This document shows positions 44,604-54,803 of a DNA stretch of 64,000 nt, one piece after another. A model generated the notes under the pieces. It was not told the origin of the DNA and made no database searches. It was given only the letters and a program-made list of their open reading frames with translations. Location: assembly GCA_021234155.1 (NCBI GenBank), contig JAJEKV010000030.1, positions 4,946,050 through 5,010,049 of the forward strand, read 5' to 3'. The stretch comes from Isoetes taiwanensis. Its lineage: Eukaryota; Streptophyta; Lycopodiopsida; Isoetales; Isoetaceae. Numbering within the stretch: position 1 is the first letter of the stretch; the number at the start of each line of letters is the position of its first letter. A program made the translations under genes and the position numbers.

Positions 44604-46365
44604 ATGGAGAAGTCAGCCATGGCAGGGAGGTTGGCGCCATTTGTCTTCATCTTCGCCTTTACACTTTTTCAAGGATCGCTGGGTCTGGCAAGTAATCAAA
44701 CTAACAATAACTTCATTTTGGAAGAGCCTTTCCAAGCTATCAAGACAAACTCTGGTCAAATTAGGGTTTACAATTCTGGCAATAGCCTTTTGTTTCCAAG
44801 GTTCATGCTTGCCGTTTTATGCATGAAACCTGCTACTTTGCTTCTGCCCCAATATTTGTCTGCAAAGAGCACGTTTCTGGTAACACAAGGTAAGTATACT
44901 AACTTCTTATATGGTAATTGTTTGGTTTCGGTAATATTCCATTTAGTTGACCTTACTATTGGTAACCAGGTAATGCTACACTGGCGTTTGTAAAAGAAAG
45001 TGAGGAAGTTAGAATCAACATGAATGTGGGGGATGCTTTTGCGGCCCCTGAAGGAACTATTTTCTTTTACATTTTAAACAAAAATGAGGGAAGTTCTCTT
45101 GAAGTAGTTTGGTTGATGGACAGTACAAACAGTCCTCAGGCTCTTGCTGCTCAGGTCTTTTTTAATTTCTAAATCTGGTTTCTGTTGTGCTGAATTTGCT
45201 CTATTTGAATATAGTGTTCTTTATACAGGGCTTCCTTGTTGGAGCAAAGACTCTTTTGTATGGATTTGACCTAGAAGTCTTGGCCGCTGCATTCAAGGTC
45301 TGGCTTTATGGTGCAATGAGTTTCTTGATTGCCATTAACTTAGTGTAAATGTGAAGCAATTTATAACTTTGTTCTTTTGGATTTGCAGATATCAAGAGAA
45401 GAAATGGCTAACTTACTGAGTGCTGAGACCATGGGACCTATTATCAGTATTTCAACAAGTGGCTTTCAAGCATTGAACAGCTCTCTTCCCCGTGTACCTA
45501 GTTGGGAGAATTTGATGTTTGAGAACAAGCAAAAGAAGGAGAAGAAAGAAAAGCCCAAGGACAAGAAAGAGAAGGAAAAGAAGGAGAAGAAAGAAAAGCC
45601 CAAGCACAAGAAAGAGAAGCCTAAGGCCCCAGAAGCTTATAATATTTTCAATAAAAAATCCTTTGAGAATCAGTACGGTTGGACGGGCGAAGGAAAGCAA
45701 GTTTTGCAAGACACCAATGTTGGTCTCTTTGGAGTCAATTTAGAGCCTGTAAGATTATATCTTCTGAAGTCCTTTACTTTATCATTATCATCTAGTCTTG
45801 CAAAGTGTTTTATCAAATTTTCTGACATTCTTGTCCACTTGTAATTGTTGCAGGCAGCTATGTTGATACCTCACTGGAATCCCGATTTTATGGAAGTTTC
45901 TATAGTGGTAAACGGATCAGGTATTTTGGAGATATCATATCCTAATGGAACCAATGCCCTAACCACTAGGGTAAAAGCTGGGAGCATATTTCTGGTTCCT
46001 AGGTTTTTTCCTGTAGTTCAAATTGCTGGCGACAGCTCTGAATTTAAATTTGTTGGCTTCACCATGTCCTCTGAAACTTTGAGCAAGCAACATGGCACAC
46101 AATTTTTAGCAGGTAAATGTGGTGGAAAATATGGTGGAATGCAAAGTTTTTACTCAAAAGGCTTTTGCTTTTGAAACTAAGATTTATTTTGTGTGGTTAT
46201 ACAGGACTGAACTCAATATTGAAGACATTGAGCATTGAAAGTGTAGCTGCTTCGATGGGAATTCCAGAGTCCATAGTTAGGGTTTGGTTGGATGCTCAGC
46301 AGGGAAGCGTCATAGTGCCCGGTCCTGCCCATCCCGACCTTGCCTTTCTCTCAGAAATGAAATGA
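44604..46365 (+). CDS. Vicilin-like two-cupin storage-type protein, six exons
   Basis: Exons 44604-44889, 44970-45154, 45229-45297, 45389-45748, 45854-46112 and 46205-46365 join in phase with GT-AG introns of 74-105 bases, giving 439 residues. The second ATG (44619, gccATGgc) has the better context. It opens a signal peptide (AGRLAPFVFIFAFTLF). Cupin 1 follows (FPRFMLAVLCMKPATLLLP, NVGDAFAAPEGTIFF), then a Lys/Glu-rich linker near residues 225-260, a vicilin-style entry (YNIFNKKSFENQYGW) and cupin 2 (LIPHWNPDFMEVSIVVNGSG, VKAGSIFLVPRFFP, FVGFTMSS). The layout matches the At2g18540/At2g28490/At4g36700 family. Metal-binding His are largely replaced, as in storage cupins. Probably a secreted or vacuolar nutrient reservoir protein. 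Confidence 0.9.
45530..45628 (+). repeat. Lys-rich repeat encoding part of the cupin linker
   Basis: A purine-rich, coding run of imperfect repeats of KEKKEKPKDKK and KEKPKHKK lies within exon 4, between the two cupin domains. It keeps the frame and so is a length-variable linker rather than an intron. Confidence 0.8.
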
Positions 46366-46855
46366 AATGAAGCCTTTTGAATTGTGAGTTTCAAGCATTC
46401 TTTTATCATGTGAAACGATTTGTTATGCAATTTGCATAGCCTAAGGCCGCCATGGTAATCCATACTCAAAATGCAATGTTTTTTTTTTCACTCAATGTCA
46501 AAGATTTTTGAAATATTTCTGCAAGGACTACCTGACAAGGTATACAAGGTCCTCGTGAAATAACTAGGTGGGTGGGGCAAGCGTTGAATGCAAAAATTGA
46601 AGTAAAGTGAGTTATGAATATTTCAACTCTAAGGGCTGTTTAGAACAAGGATACTTCATAGCTCATGATCACTTGTGTTATCAATATCACTAAATACGAT
46701 AGACTTAAACATCACGCAACGTCCCATCAATGCCAACTTGGTTGTTACATTCTCAGTCGTCTCAAGGTCCGACTCTATTTTCTTCCAATTTCCAAGTGTT
46801 GTTGAATGAGCCTCTTCATTGGGATGTTTGGAGGGTCATAACCTTTGCTTTCTAA
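46366..46855. other. 3' region of the cupin gene, no further gene
   Basis: No AATAAA close to the stop. The rest is AT-rich DNA without recognisable features. Confidence 0.4.
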
Positions 46856-48154
46856 AACTACAAGAAATTTATCGCGGCGGTGGCCGCCGCGAACATTTCT
46901 CTTTTCAATCCCGTTGTCTGTAGGGTGGGTTGAGAAAAAGGGCATGTTTGCTAGGAATTTCAACTACCTAGTTTAGAAAGTAAACTATATTGCTCTATCC
47001 TTATTGTTTTTTTTCGATCATTGGATCGAAGCATTATTCTGTGAATGTGCCAAATCAAGGGTTGTGGAATTTCCACGTCAGACCCACGTATAGGCTTGCG
47101 CACCCCATACGCCTATTATACGTATATACATACATGGTATAATTCAATCCATACACATCAAAAAATCCACGAACACCATTGCATTCACAAATAAGAACAA
47201 ATCCGTCAAAGGCATAGCCACAGCCAGAAACAGCGTAGCCATAGCTGCAGTAGCTATAGCTTTATGCAGACCTCCATAGTGTGCCCATAGCTGGAGTAGC
47301 CTCTTGTTTTAAGCCGGCCACCTAATACTTTAATGCATACAAATAAACAATGAATATGATAGACAATAAGATAACAGGGAATATATTACATTCAAAAGCA
47401 GCTCATATCTGAAAAACAACAGTCAAGAAAGGAGCTTCAATAAGAAGCCTCCACAAAGGGCGTGCATGCCCAAAAGGTCTGTGCAGAACTGGAAGACAAC
47501 AGAAAACATGAGCAGAAGCAGCAGAGCAGGCAGTCCTGGCTTCGAACAACACATAAGAACATCGGCGGCAGTCCTGCCGTAGCTGCAGTACCCTTAGCTG
47601 CAACCCAAGCTCTATGCAGAGATCGCCCTGTAGATGAAATACAAAGCTTCATGCAGAAATCTTCCCTCAGAAATCGCCAGATCTTCCCTCAGAAATCCCC
47701 GGATCTTCCCTCAGAAAGCATCGCCTCATCCCCTGAAGTTTCATCTTTCAGCTCCCCTGCTTCTCCCCGCTTCTTCCCGCTTCTCCCCTGCTTCTTCCCA
47801 CTTCAATTCTCACCAGAAGCTTCTCACAGGTGGCACTAGAAGCTTCTCACAGGCGCAGACCTCCTCAGCTCCGGCCATGCTCGGCCCCCCATGCTCGGAC
47901 GCCAGCCGCCACGACAACTGCCAATTTTATTTCTACCAAAAACCTAACATTTTTCGCACCCTAACATTTTTCGGCGAAACCACCAACAAAATCATACTAA
48001 AAAATAAAACCCACCCCCTTTTCCCGCCAAACCACTGCCAAAATCATAGGAAAAGAACATTTGGGAACCTTATCCTCCTCTTGAAATTGATTTGTACAAA
48101 ATTTGAAAAAAAATGTCAATGTTTATAGTATTGCAACATAAATTCATTGTAGTG
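46856..48154. mobile_element. Possible non-autonomous CACTA-like element
   Basis: The left end AACTACAAGAAATTTAT (a mutated CACTACAAG) and the right end, read inverted, CACTACAATGAATTTAT, share ACTACAA and AATTTAT. A GC palindrome, gcggcggtggccgccgc, lies just inside the left end. No 3-bp duplication is visible (taa versus cca), so the call is weak. Inside are two diverged copies of a segment with gtagc(c/t)gcagta...ctttatgcaga (near 47240 and 47575). Confidence 0.35.
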
Positions 48155-48874
48155 CCAGGAACAATCATCAGCAAAATGTGAAGTTCCAGGCAACAATAGA
48201 GACTTGTTGAGACATTACAAACAATGTGCTGATTTTTTTATTTGCAGCCCCGAAAAATTATTCTTTTAAATCCCCAGCAAGCTTGCAGCTCAAAATCTAT
48301 ACTACTTTTTATATGTTTCCAGCCAAAATATTCATGTTCTTGGCTCATGCAAGAAATAGCCTCTTTGTGTTTAAAGATTCCCTGGTGCCACCTTTTTTAA
48401 GACCAGCTATGGTGAAGCCGTCATTGCTGGCAGTCTTTGACAGGCTTCTATTTAGAGTCTTCCAGCCATCCTAAGAAAAATGTTTTTGCATATTTCAAAT
48501 AAAAAAAACTTGTTCATGAGAAAAACCCCTGTAATTTGCAAAACATGCATTTCACGCACCAAGAACCGTACGTGTTTATGATCCAGCCTTCAAATTCAAC
48601 CCTTCATTTTTACAATTCCTACATTGTTAAATAGCCAGATCAGCTAAAGTGGCCAAAACTATGAAAAATATATAAAGAAAGATGTTACAGCTCCTGAATG
48701 ATTGGAAGAGCAATATCGCGATATCCTCAATCACACTACGCAAACCATCTCTAATCAAACGGCTGTACACTCATAGATTGTCGCGAAGTCACAGGGAGAA
48801 GCCAGTTAAGGATTGTTTTGTTTTGGTACATCTTAACTATGTCGATATTCCCTATGATTTCTTTCATTTCTTCT
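48155..48874. other. No recognised gene; 3' flank of the methyltransferase
   Basis: AT-rich DNA with short unassigned frames only. The distal part would be the 3' UTR of the minus-strand methyltransferase. Confidence 0.4.
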
Positions 48875-49945
48875 TCAAAATATAAATATCAGCTCCTCAT
48901 ATGCATACTGGGGATCCAATTCAGAACGAGGCACCTTATTGACATAGAATCTCTCAGGACAAAGCCTCCAAAACATCTGGTGTGCCTCTGCAGATCTCAC
49001 TTGGTAGCCCAATAAAATAACTGTTTCAGGAGAAGGCAAGTCACTAATAGTGGACAAAAAAGGCTCAACTGTGTTTTCCAAATAAATAACATCTGCAGCG
49101 ATCACATAATCAAAAGGAGGTCTGAAGGACTGAATCTGCTTAGAATTTTCCCAAATCAGTTGGCCAAGTTTCACCTTGCCAATCTTGCTACCTTGTTTGC
49201 CTGCTGTGGAAAGCGCAGTTGCAGCAATATTTTTCTTTGAATTGCGCTTCAAAGCAGGCAACACAGCAGGTATATCTGTAAGCCAAACATTTAACCCTAA
49301 AAGGGCAAGAGCCATCCATACCTGCCACGCCACAGCCGGAACCAAGTTCGATTCCACTCTTCCCATCCATATGCATCAGAGCAGGAAACCCAGTTATAGT
49401 ATTCACTAGTCCTTCATAATTTCCAGCCTCGGCTTCAATATGTGGAAGTGCTTGGCTACTGGGAAAACGGAGCTGCTTCTCTGCCCACTTCGAGAGTGGA
49501 GCAACGGATTTTCCCGGAGAACCCTTTCCAGCTGCTTCTAATAATTTAGACTCCGGTGAACCCTGAGCATGCAATTAGAGCAACCAAGGCGCTTCTGCGT
49601 TTGCCTCTGTTCCTCAGCTGCCAGACACTAAAAGCATGCGTCCTCCTTTAAATCTGTTGCAAAAATTCACGCTAATACAGCGGATCCGAAGGCGCCCAAC
49701 AGGGATGCGGATTTAGAATGTAGCCTATGTTCCATGCAGATCCTTTCGTCCAATGCTTCCGGAAGTTTAAAAGTACTTAAAGCTGTGCATATCTCCCTCG
49801 GATTTTGCCGCAATGCAGTATTCAGATTCGAGCCAAGCGTGTTCAAATGCTGCGAGAATGATAGCTGAGGCAGGCGGGCGATTGAAGCAAGAAAGACCAA
49901 ACAAAGCCCTTGTAGATTTTTCTCTGATACAATCGAAGAACACAT
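48875..49945 (-). pseudogene. METTL21-like methyltransferase (Methyltransf_16), two exons, one frame break
   Basis: Exon 1 is 49945-49679 and exon 2 is 49562-48875; the 116-base intron is GT-AG and the phase is kept. The start ATG has a ccgccATG context. The SAM motif I reads GIELGSGCGVAGM, then ALALLGLNVWLTDIP (acidic ligand), VLPALKRNSKKN, the post-II block PPFDYVIAADVIYLENT, and VILLGYQVRSAEA. A tandem ATGG (49312-49319) right after VAGM shifts the frame by four bases. With one copy the protein would be 316 residues of normal domain layout. Homologues methylate lysines of proteins such as chaperones; the substrate here is unknown. Either a recent pseudogene or an assembly error. Confidence 0.8.
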
Positions 49946-51110
49946 GGCGGTGGATTTTAAAAAAACATTAAACGTAGTTTATTGACGACGGGGAGAAAAT
50001 ACAATTTTTTTTAGGCAGACGGAAAAAAGGAGAATGCTTTATATATGTTTAGATAACCTTGCTTTTTTTACATAGGACACATGGTTAGCAGGGTTGCCTA
50101 ACCCGAGCTGCCCACTTTCCTGCGTTTCTAGCTATGCCACGTGTCATGCCACATCAGCGCAATTTCATCTCAACTGTTAGATCTACTAATTTATAAATCA
50201 ATGTCTAAAAAAAAATAACCAAGGTAATTCTTTGGCCGGTCGTTGCCCTAACCCAGGTATGTCCAAACAAAAAAAAAATCATCGTAGCTCTTGGCATGAT
50301 TCTTGACCTTCTTCGGCCGGATGAAAATGGTAAGCTTCAGACCCTCCTTTCTGTCGAAGTATTTGGTGCAATCCGTTCTTTGGCGCAGCTTTGCCTTACC
50401 GGAGAAAATAAGGACTACTGGGTTTAGCGCCTCGGCAGTTTCCAGGCTCTTTTTAATTTAAATGTTGACCATTGGTCCATAACCTTAGATATTAACCTTA
50501 AACCATATCAATTCATTCCACACAGTAGGCTTCGTAGAGGTAGGCAGTCTGCTTGAAATTCCATCTGTACATATTTATGACGCCATTCAAAGGTTCTGAA
50601 GCTTGCATTCTATGATCTACCGTTCCATTTCATTGCTGATTCTTTTGCTTTTAATACAAAAACCTAGCAAGTGGATTTCATTGCCTAGATGTCTTAAAGA
50701 AGATTCTAATTGTCGGGCAGGAACAAGGAACATCCCTTCCAGAAGCATGCATGATGGCAAAATTGATTTTTTTTTTTGTCCGAAAGAAAGACCTGTAATC
50801 CAGGCCAAAATGCTTGAAGACTTGTGAGTTGCCAATATGTCGGTCTTCCTGTTCTCATATCAGCATCATGATACTATAAGTAAATAGCATATAAGCCAGT
50901 AAGAATATGTATATTGAATAATGAAGTCAAGAACTCCAGGAATAGACATCTACAGAAATTAACATTATTTGGTAAAGCTTCAAAGCCATGCATATTTATG
51001 CCAGCTGTGGCATTTAAACCGTCTACTTCCTTTCTATCCGATCCCCAATTCCTAGCTGCCAGGCATCCTTAAATCCTGCGCCCTTTACTCTCCCCATATT
51101 CCTTTCCTTC
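49946..51110. other. Upstream of the methyltransferase; no gene recognised
   Basis: Contains A/T tracts and two short frames (50603-50827, +, and its antisense) without known motifs. Confidence 0.4.
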
Positions 51111-51114
51111 AATA

Positions 51115-51800
51115 GGAACTCGTTCATGGATGACACAAACCCTTTGCAGCAAGGCAGACTCTTTTCCAAAATAAATCCCATTTTCAGAGGGATTGATTGA
51201 GCCAAAGTGTTGCATATTCTGTAGTGATGCTAGAAGAAACAACATCAACATTGTATAAGATATAAAACTATTTCTGCATTTACATGCTCCCTTTCATAGA
51301 ACAATAGAAGTGATAAGTCATTGGCTCCTTGCAGTGGCTGCTTCCATTCAAAGGTGAGTAAAAAAAGTTGAGACGCAAAGCCAGATTGATTTGAAATCCT
51401 TGTGTCTTTATGCTTTTTGTATGCATTGGAATTATGTGAAAGCTTGTTAATCAGTTTTCCTGCATTACAATCGTTCATGAACGACCCGAACCATTTGTGC
51501 CAAGATAGACTCTTATCCAAAATAGTCCCAATTTCAGAGTGCTTGATTGAGCCAAGTGTTGCATATTCTGTAGTGATGCTAAAAGAAACAATATCAACAG
51601 TGTAGAAGATATAAAACTATTTCTGGATTTACTTGCTCCCTTTCACAAAATAATAGAAGTGATCAGTCATTGGCTCCTTGCAGTGGCTGTTTCCACTCTA
51701 AGGTGAGTAAGACAAGCTGAGATGCAATGCCTGATTGATTTGAAACCTTTGTGTCTTTTTGCTTTTTGTATGCTTTGGAACCATGTGAAAGCTTGTTCTG
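51115..51800. repeat. Direct duplication of an about 350-bp unit
   Basis: The segment with tcgttcatg...gattgagccaa...tgttgcatattctgtagtgatgct...ggctccttgcagtggctg...gtgaaagcttgtt occurs at about 51119-51455 and again at 51470-51800, with the marker gattgagcc near 51194 and 51545. The copies differ by substitutions and small indels. The function is unknown; no ORF is shared. Confidence 0.85.
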
Positions 51801-53358
51801 ATAGCTGGTCTCCCTGTTAGTTCTGCATCACAACTTATTATAGTGCTACATCCTATAGAATTAGATTTTAGTTTGCCAAGCATTACCAAGGACCATGTCT
51901 GAAATGTCGTTGTACTGCAACATATGCATGGTAGAACATGTCCCAATGTTCCTCTTTCCCAAAGAGAATGTACGCCTTGATAAAGTATTCATAATATGAA
52001 TCCACTCCTAAAATAAGAATAAGGCAGTACATGATTTAAAATAATGGCCAACAGCCAACCAGGTAGCAGACATCCTCGCAAAATCATTAGGATATAATAA
52101 ATTTAAGAAGGTCCAGACTGAACCTAGTGTAAAGCATTTGAGGCATGAGTAGGAGAATGTTACAACATGCCTCATTAATTACTTGAACAATCAACATGGC
52201 AAGCATTCTAGGATGTCAATGACACAGATTTAGATTTAGATTTAGATTTAGATTTAGATTTAGATTTAGATTTAGATTTAGATTTAGATTTAGAAAGAGA
52301 GTTTTGTTATTCGCCCAGATGCAACGGTGTGTGCTTAGCAGAACAGAAGACGTGAATTTCAGAATCTTTTTGTGCAGATTACGAGTTGAAACTGTGTGAT
52401 GAAGCTGGAGAGGTTGGAACTGACAGATAGGGTTATGTTGGAAGCTGCTTATTTTTTGTGTGAATTTTGCAGATGCAGATTGACTGAATTCTATGACCAA
52501 ATTCCTTCCGAGGTTTGCTGGTCCATCATTCCAGGCGGGTGCAAATGCACTAGGGAAGATGGAGATGGAAAGCAATCGAATGGTGCGCCATCAAGGGAAA
52601 GATTGACGTACACGACAATGGACCCTGCAGAACACAAGCCAGTTGGTAGCTCGTGATAGAGCATTCTGCCTTACAACTTGGATATCCATCTTCAATTTTT
52701 AAAAAAGGAAACCGAGACATCTGCAGATAATCCATTGTTACCAATCTCTGACTAAAAAGATCAAATCAACCACCACCATCTATATATTTTATCTCATGCC
52801 CTCCAAGATGGTCGAGGCAGTCATCAATGATTGAGTTGGAAAGGCAATAAAATTGGAAATAAATTTGTGTTACTGCATACCTGCCCCAATTCCAGATGTA
52901 TATTCTATCCAAACCAGATTCATGTACCAAACCAGATTTCTTTAGCTGTAGCTGGCATTGGCCAAATTTAGAGCATGTAATACTTATACCTCTTTGTCGT
53001 AAACTCACGTTTCCACCATCATTTTACCCGTAAAGGTTTTGTCTTTGTCTCCTATTCGGATCAAAGATACAATCTATTTATATTTAATCCAGTAAATGTT
53101 ACAGATCTCCCTCGCCTATTCTAAGAGAACATCAAAGTAGGTTTCGGGTCCTGTATAAGATGCTCCTATACTATCACACATTAATTTGCAGAGCATTACA
53201 ATAAGTAGAAATGACCCAAATTCCACTACAAGCAATAATTTTTCTGAAATGCACGTTGTGATCTATGCATCCATAAACTAAAACGTTCTCCAGTTTCTTA
53301 TTGGAACTTTTTCATAGTTTTGACATGATTTGAAACCGAAAGCGACAAGTATACATGC
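51801..53358. other. No firm gene; includes the hexamer repeat
   Basis: Short frames only (52396-52656, +, and 52766-53008, -), neither recognised. A downstream exon of the EDEM-like gene would be expected here on the minus strand, but none was found. Confidence 0.4.
52226..52293. repeat. (AGATTT)n microsatellite, about 11 copies
   Basis: A near-perfect hexamer array, agatttagattt and so on. The motif differs from plant telomeric TTTAGGG, so it is a simple repeat rather than an interstitial telomere. Confidence 0.9.
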
Positions 53359-53735
53359 CTTCAAATTCCCAAGCTCCCCTAGAGAATCTGTATAAGTGCG
53401 TGACAGAGGCTTCAACTCATCATGCTGCCAAGAATTATGTAAAACAATACACTTTTCAGCCTTAGAACAATAGTAGACATGTTCATTCAAGATAACATTA
53501 AATAAAAACCCAGAAAGCGGGGTATCTACTGGAAAAGCATATTCCATGTACTTATCATAGGCATGATAGAACTTGAATAGAGACAATACACAAGTTCTAT
53601 TACGTTAGCTCAACCGAAGCACAAAACCATCATGATTACTAGAATTGTAACGGACGCAAATAAAGCGAGGCAGCATAAGCTACTAAAATAAAAGCTTAGG
53701 AATAGGGGCAAACATTTTTTTTACTTCATCTCGCA
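53359..53735 (-). pseudogene. EDEM-like alpha-mannosidase (GH47), N-terminal exons only
   Basis: Minus-strand pieces read AMRDEVKKM (about 53710-53735), FYHAYDKYMEYAFP (53530-53571) and HDELKPLSRTYTDSLGELG (53424-53359). They match in order the N-terminal GH47 entry of plant EDEM/MNS4-type mannosidases, which act in ER quality control. The middle exon is flanked by AG and GT and the last by AG; its donor would be the rarer GC. No further GH47 exons appear in the next 1 kb, so this is a gene fragment or a gene with long introns that I could not trace. Confidence 0.65.
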
Positions 53736-53743
53736 TTGCCAAA

Positions 53744-53881
53744 GTGTTGCTTTTGCACGAGGATATGTATGAAGGAAAAGACACTATGATATTGCCAGGA
53801 GAGTTTGAATTTGCTGCCAGCACGGTGACGGTAGTGGAGCCTCTGAGTACTAGATATGCTGCAGACATTCATGTTCAGGTT
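53744..53881 (+). CDS. Unassigned exon-like frame antisense to the EDEM fragment
   Basis: The plus strand reads LLLHEDMYEGKDTMILPGEF and then TVTVVEPLSTRYAADIHVQ, ending at CAG|GTTGTT, a possible donor. The composition looks like real protein, but I do not recognise the family and no partner exon was found. It overlaps the 5' side of the EDEM fragment on the other strand. Confidence 0.3.
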
Positions 53882-53950
53882 GTTATTTTATTGTCTCCTT
53901 CCAGTTACTTGTTTTGGTTGAACTTACGTGAAAGTTTAGCAGGAGCATAG

Positions 53951-54602
53951 ATTAGAAAGCTGCAAATATGAAATACTAAACCTTTTAAAGTCCTTGAATA
54001 TGGAGTTTCTCCCTTTGGATCCTTACATATTAGTATCACATGTTAGCCAAGCTCCTTCAAGCCTCTCAAATTGCAGGAAAACTATTTAGCAACATGCAAC
54101 TTGGAGACTTGGAGAACTGAGTGCAAATGGTCTGTGTGTGAGCTAGATGACTGGATGATACATAGTACTTCTTATAGATATATGCACAAGGCAAGAAGTA
54201 ATGTCATATAACAGTGGAACTTGATCAGATGTATACAAAAGTTGCTAGTTACTTCATGCTGTTTACCATATCAGTCAATTCATATCTGTTAAGGATCTCT
54301 TACTTCCCTGCTTTCTACTCCTTCAGCAAAGGTTTCCAGTCTAATATCCAACTCAATCTCTGGCTCTATAGGCATGTCTCTTGCAAAAATGATTTAGATG
54401 TTATGAAGATCCTGAAAAGCCTCTTCCTGGGGATTGCTGTGGTACGGATGTGCGACTTGTATATGGGATTTGTATTATGATGAGTTAAAACTATACAACA
54501 GCCGTAAAGCAGAACTGCTTTCCAAGTAGGGTCTCTTAAAAGATTGAAGGATCTAACTTGTGAAATTTATTCTTTTTATATCACATTGATTGTTTCATTG
54601 TT
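53951..54602. other. No recognised gene
   Basis: AT-rich; one frame, 54214-54480 (+), shows no known motif. Confidence 0.4.
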
Positions 54603-54803
54603 AGATTATAGATAGATAGTAGTTTTAACGTCACGCCATTAGGCAGCATCCAACTGGACATGTGACCACACACTACACTACATTGCTTGGTTGGGCCCTA
54701 CCCCCAACCACCTTACATTGTGTCTGTTGGGATTTGACCCCCAACAATACCGAGTGCGATTCTGGGCGGTCTCGAACTCGAGACCACATTGCTAAGGAAC
54801 TAG
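54603..54803 (-). mobile_element. tRNA-derived SINE, longer copy
   Basis: Read on the minus strand it starts ctagttccttagcaatgtgg, which has an A-box-like TAGCAATGTGG (54784-54794). It has a B-box-like GGTCAAATCCC about 45 bases later and ends in a ctatctat tail at 54603-54620. The spacing fits a tRNA-derived head. It shares 167 bp with the copy at 31171-31337. No clear target duplication. Confidence 0.65.

Noticed and set aside
45452-45709. Leu-rich minus-strand ORF
   Set aside because: Antisense of the Lys-rich cupin linker.
52226-52293. Interstitial telomere
   Set aside because: The unit is TTTAGA, six bases, not TTTAGGG.
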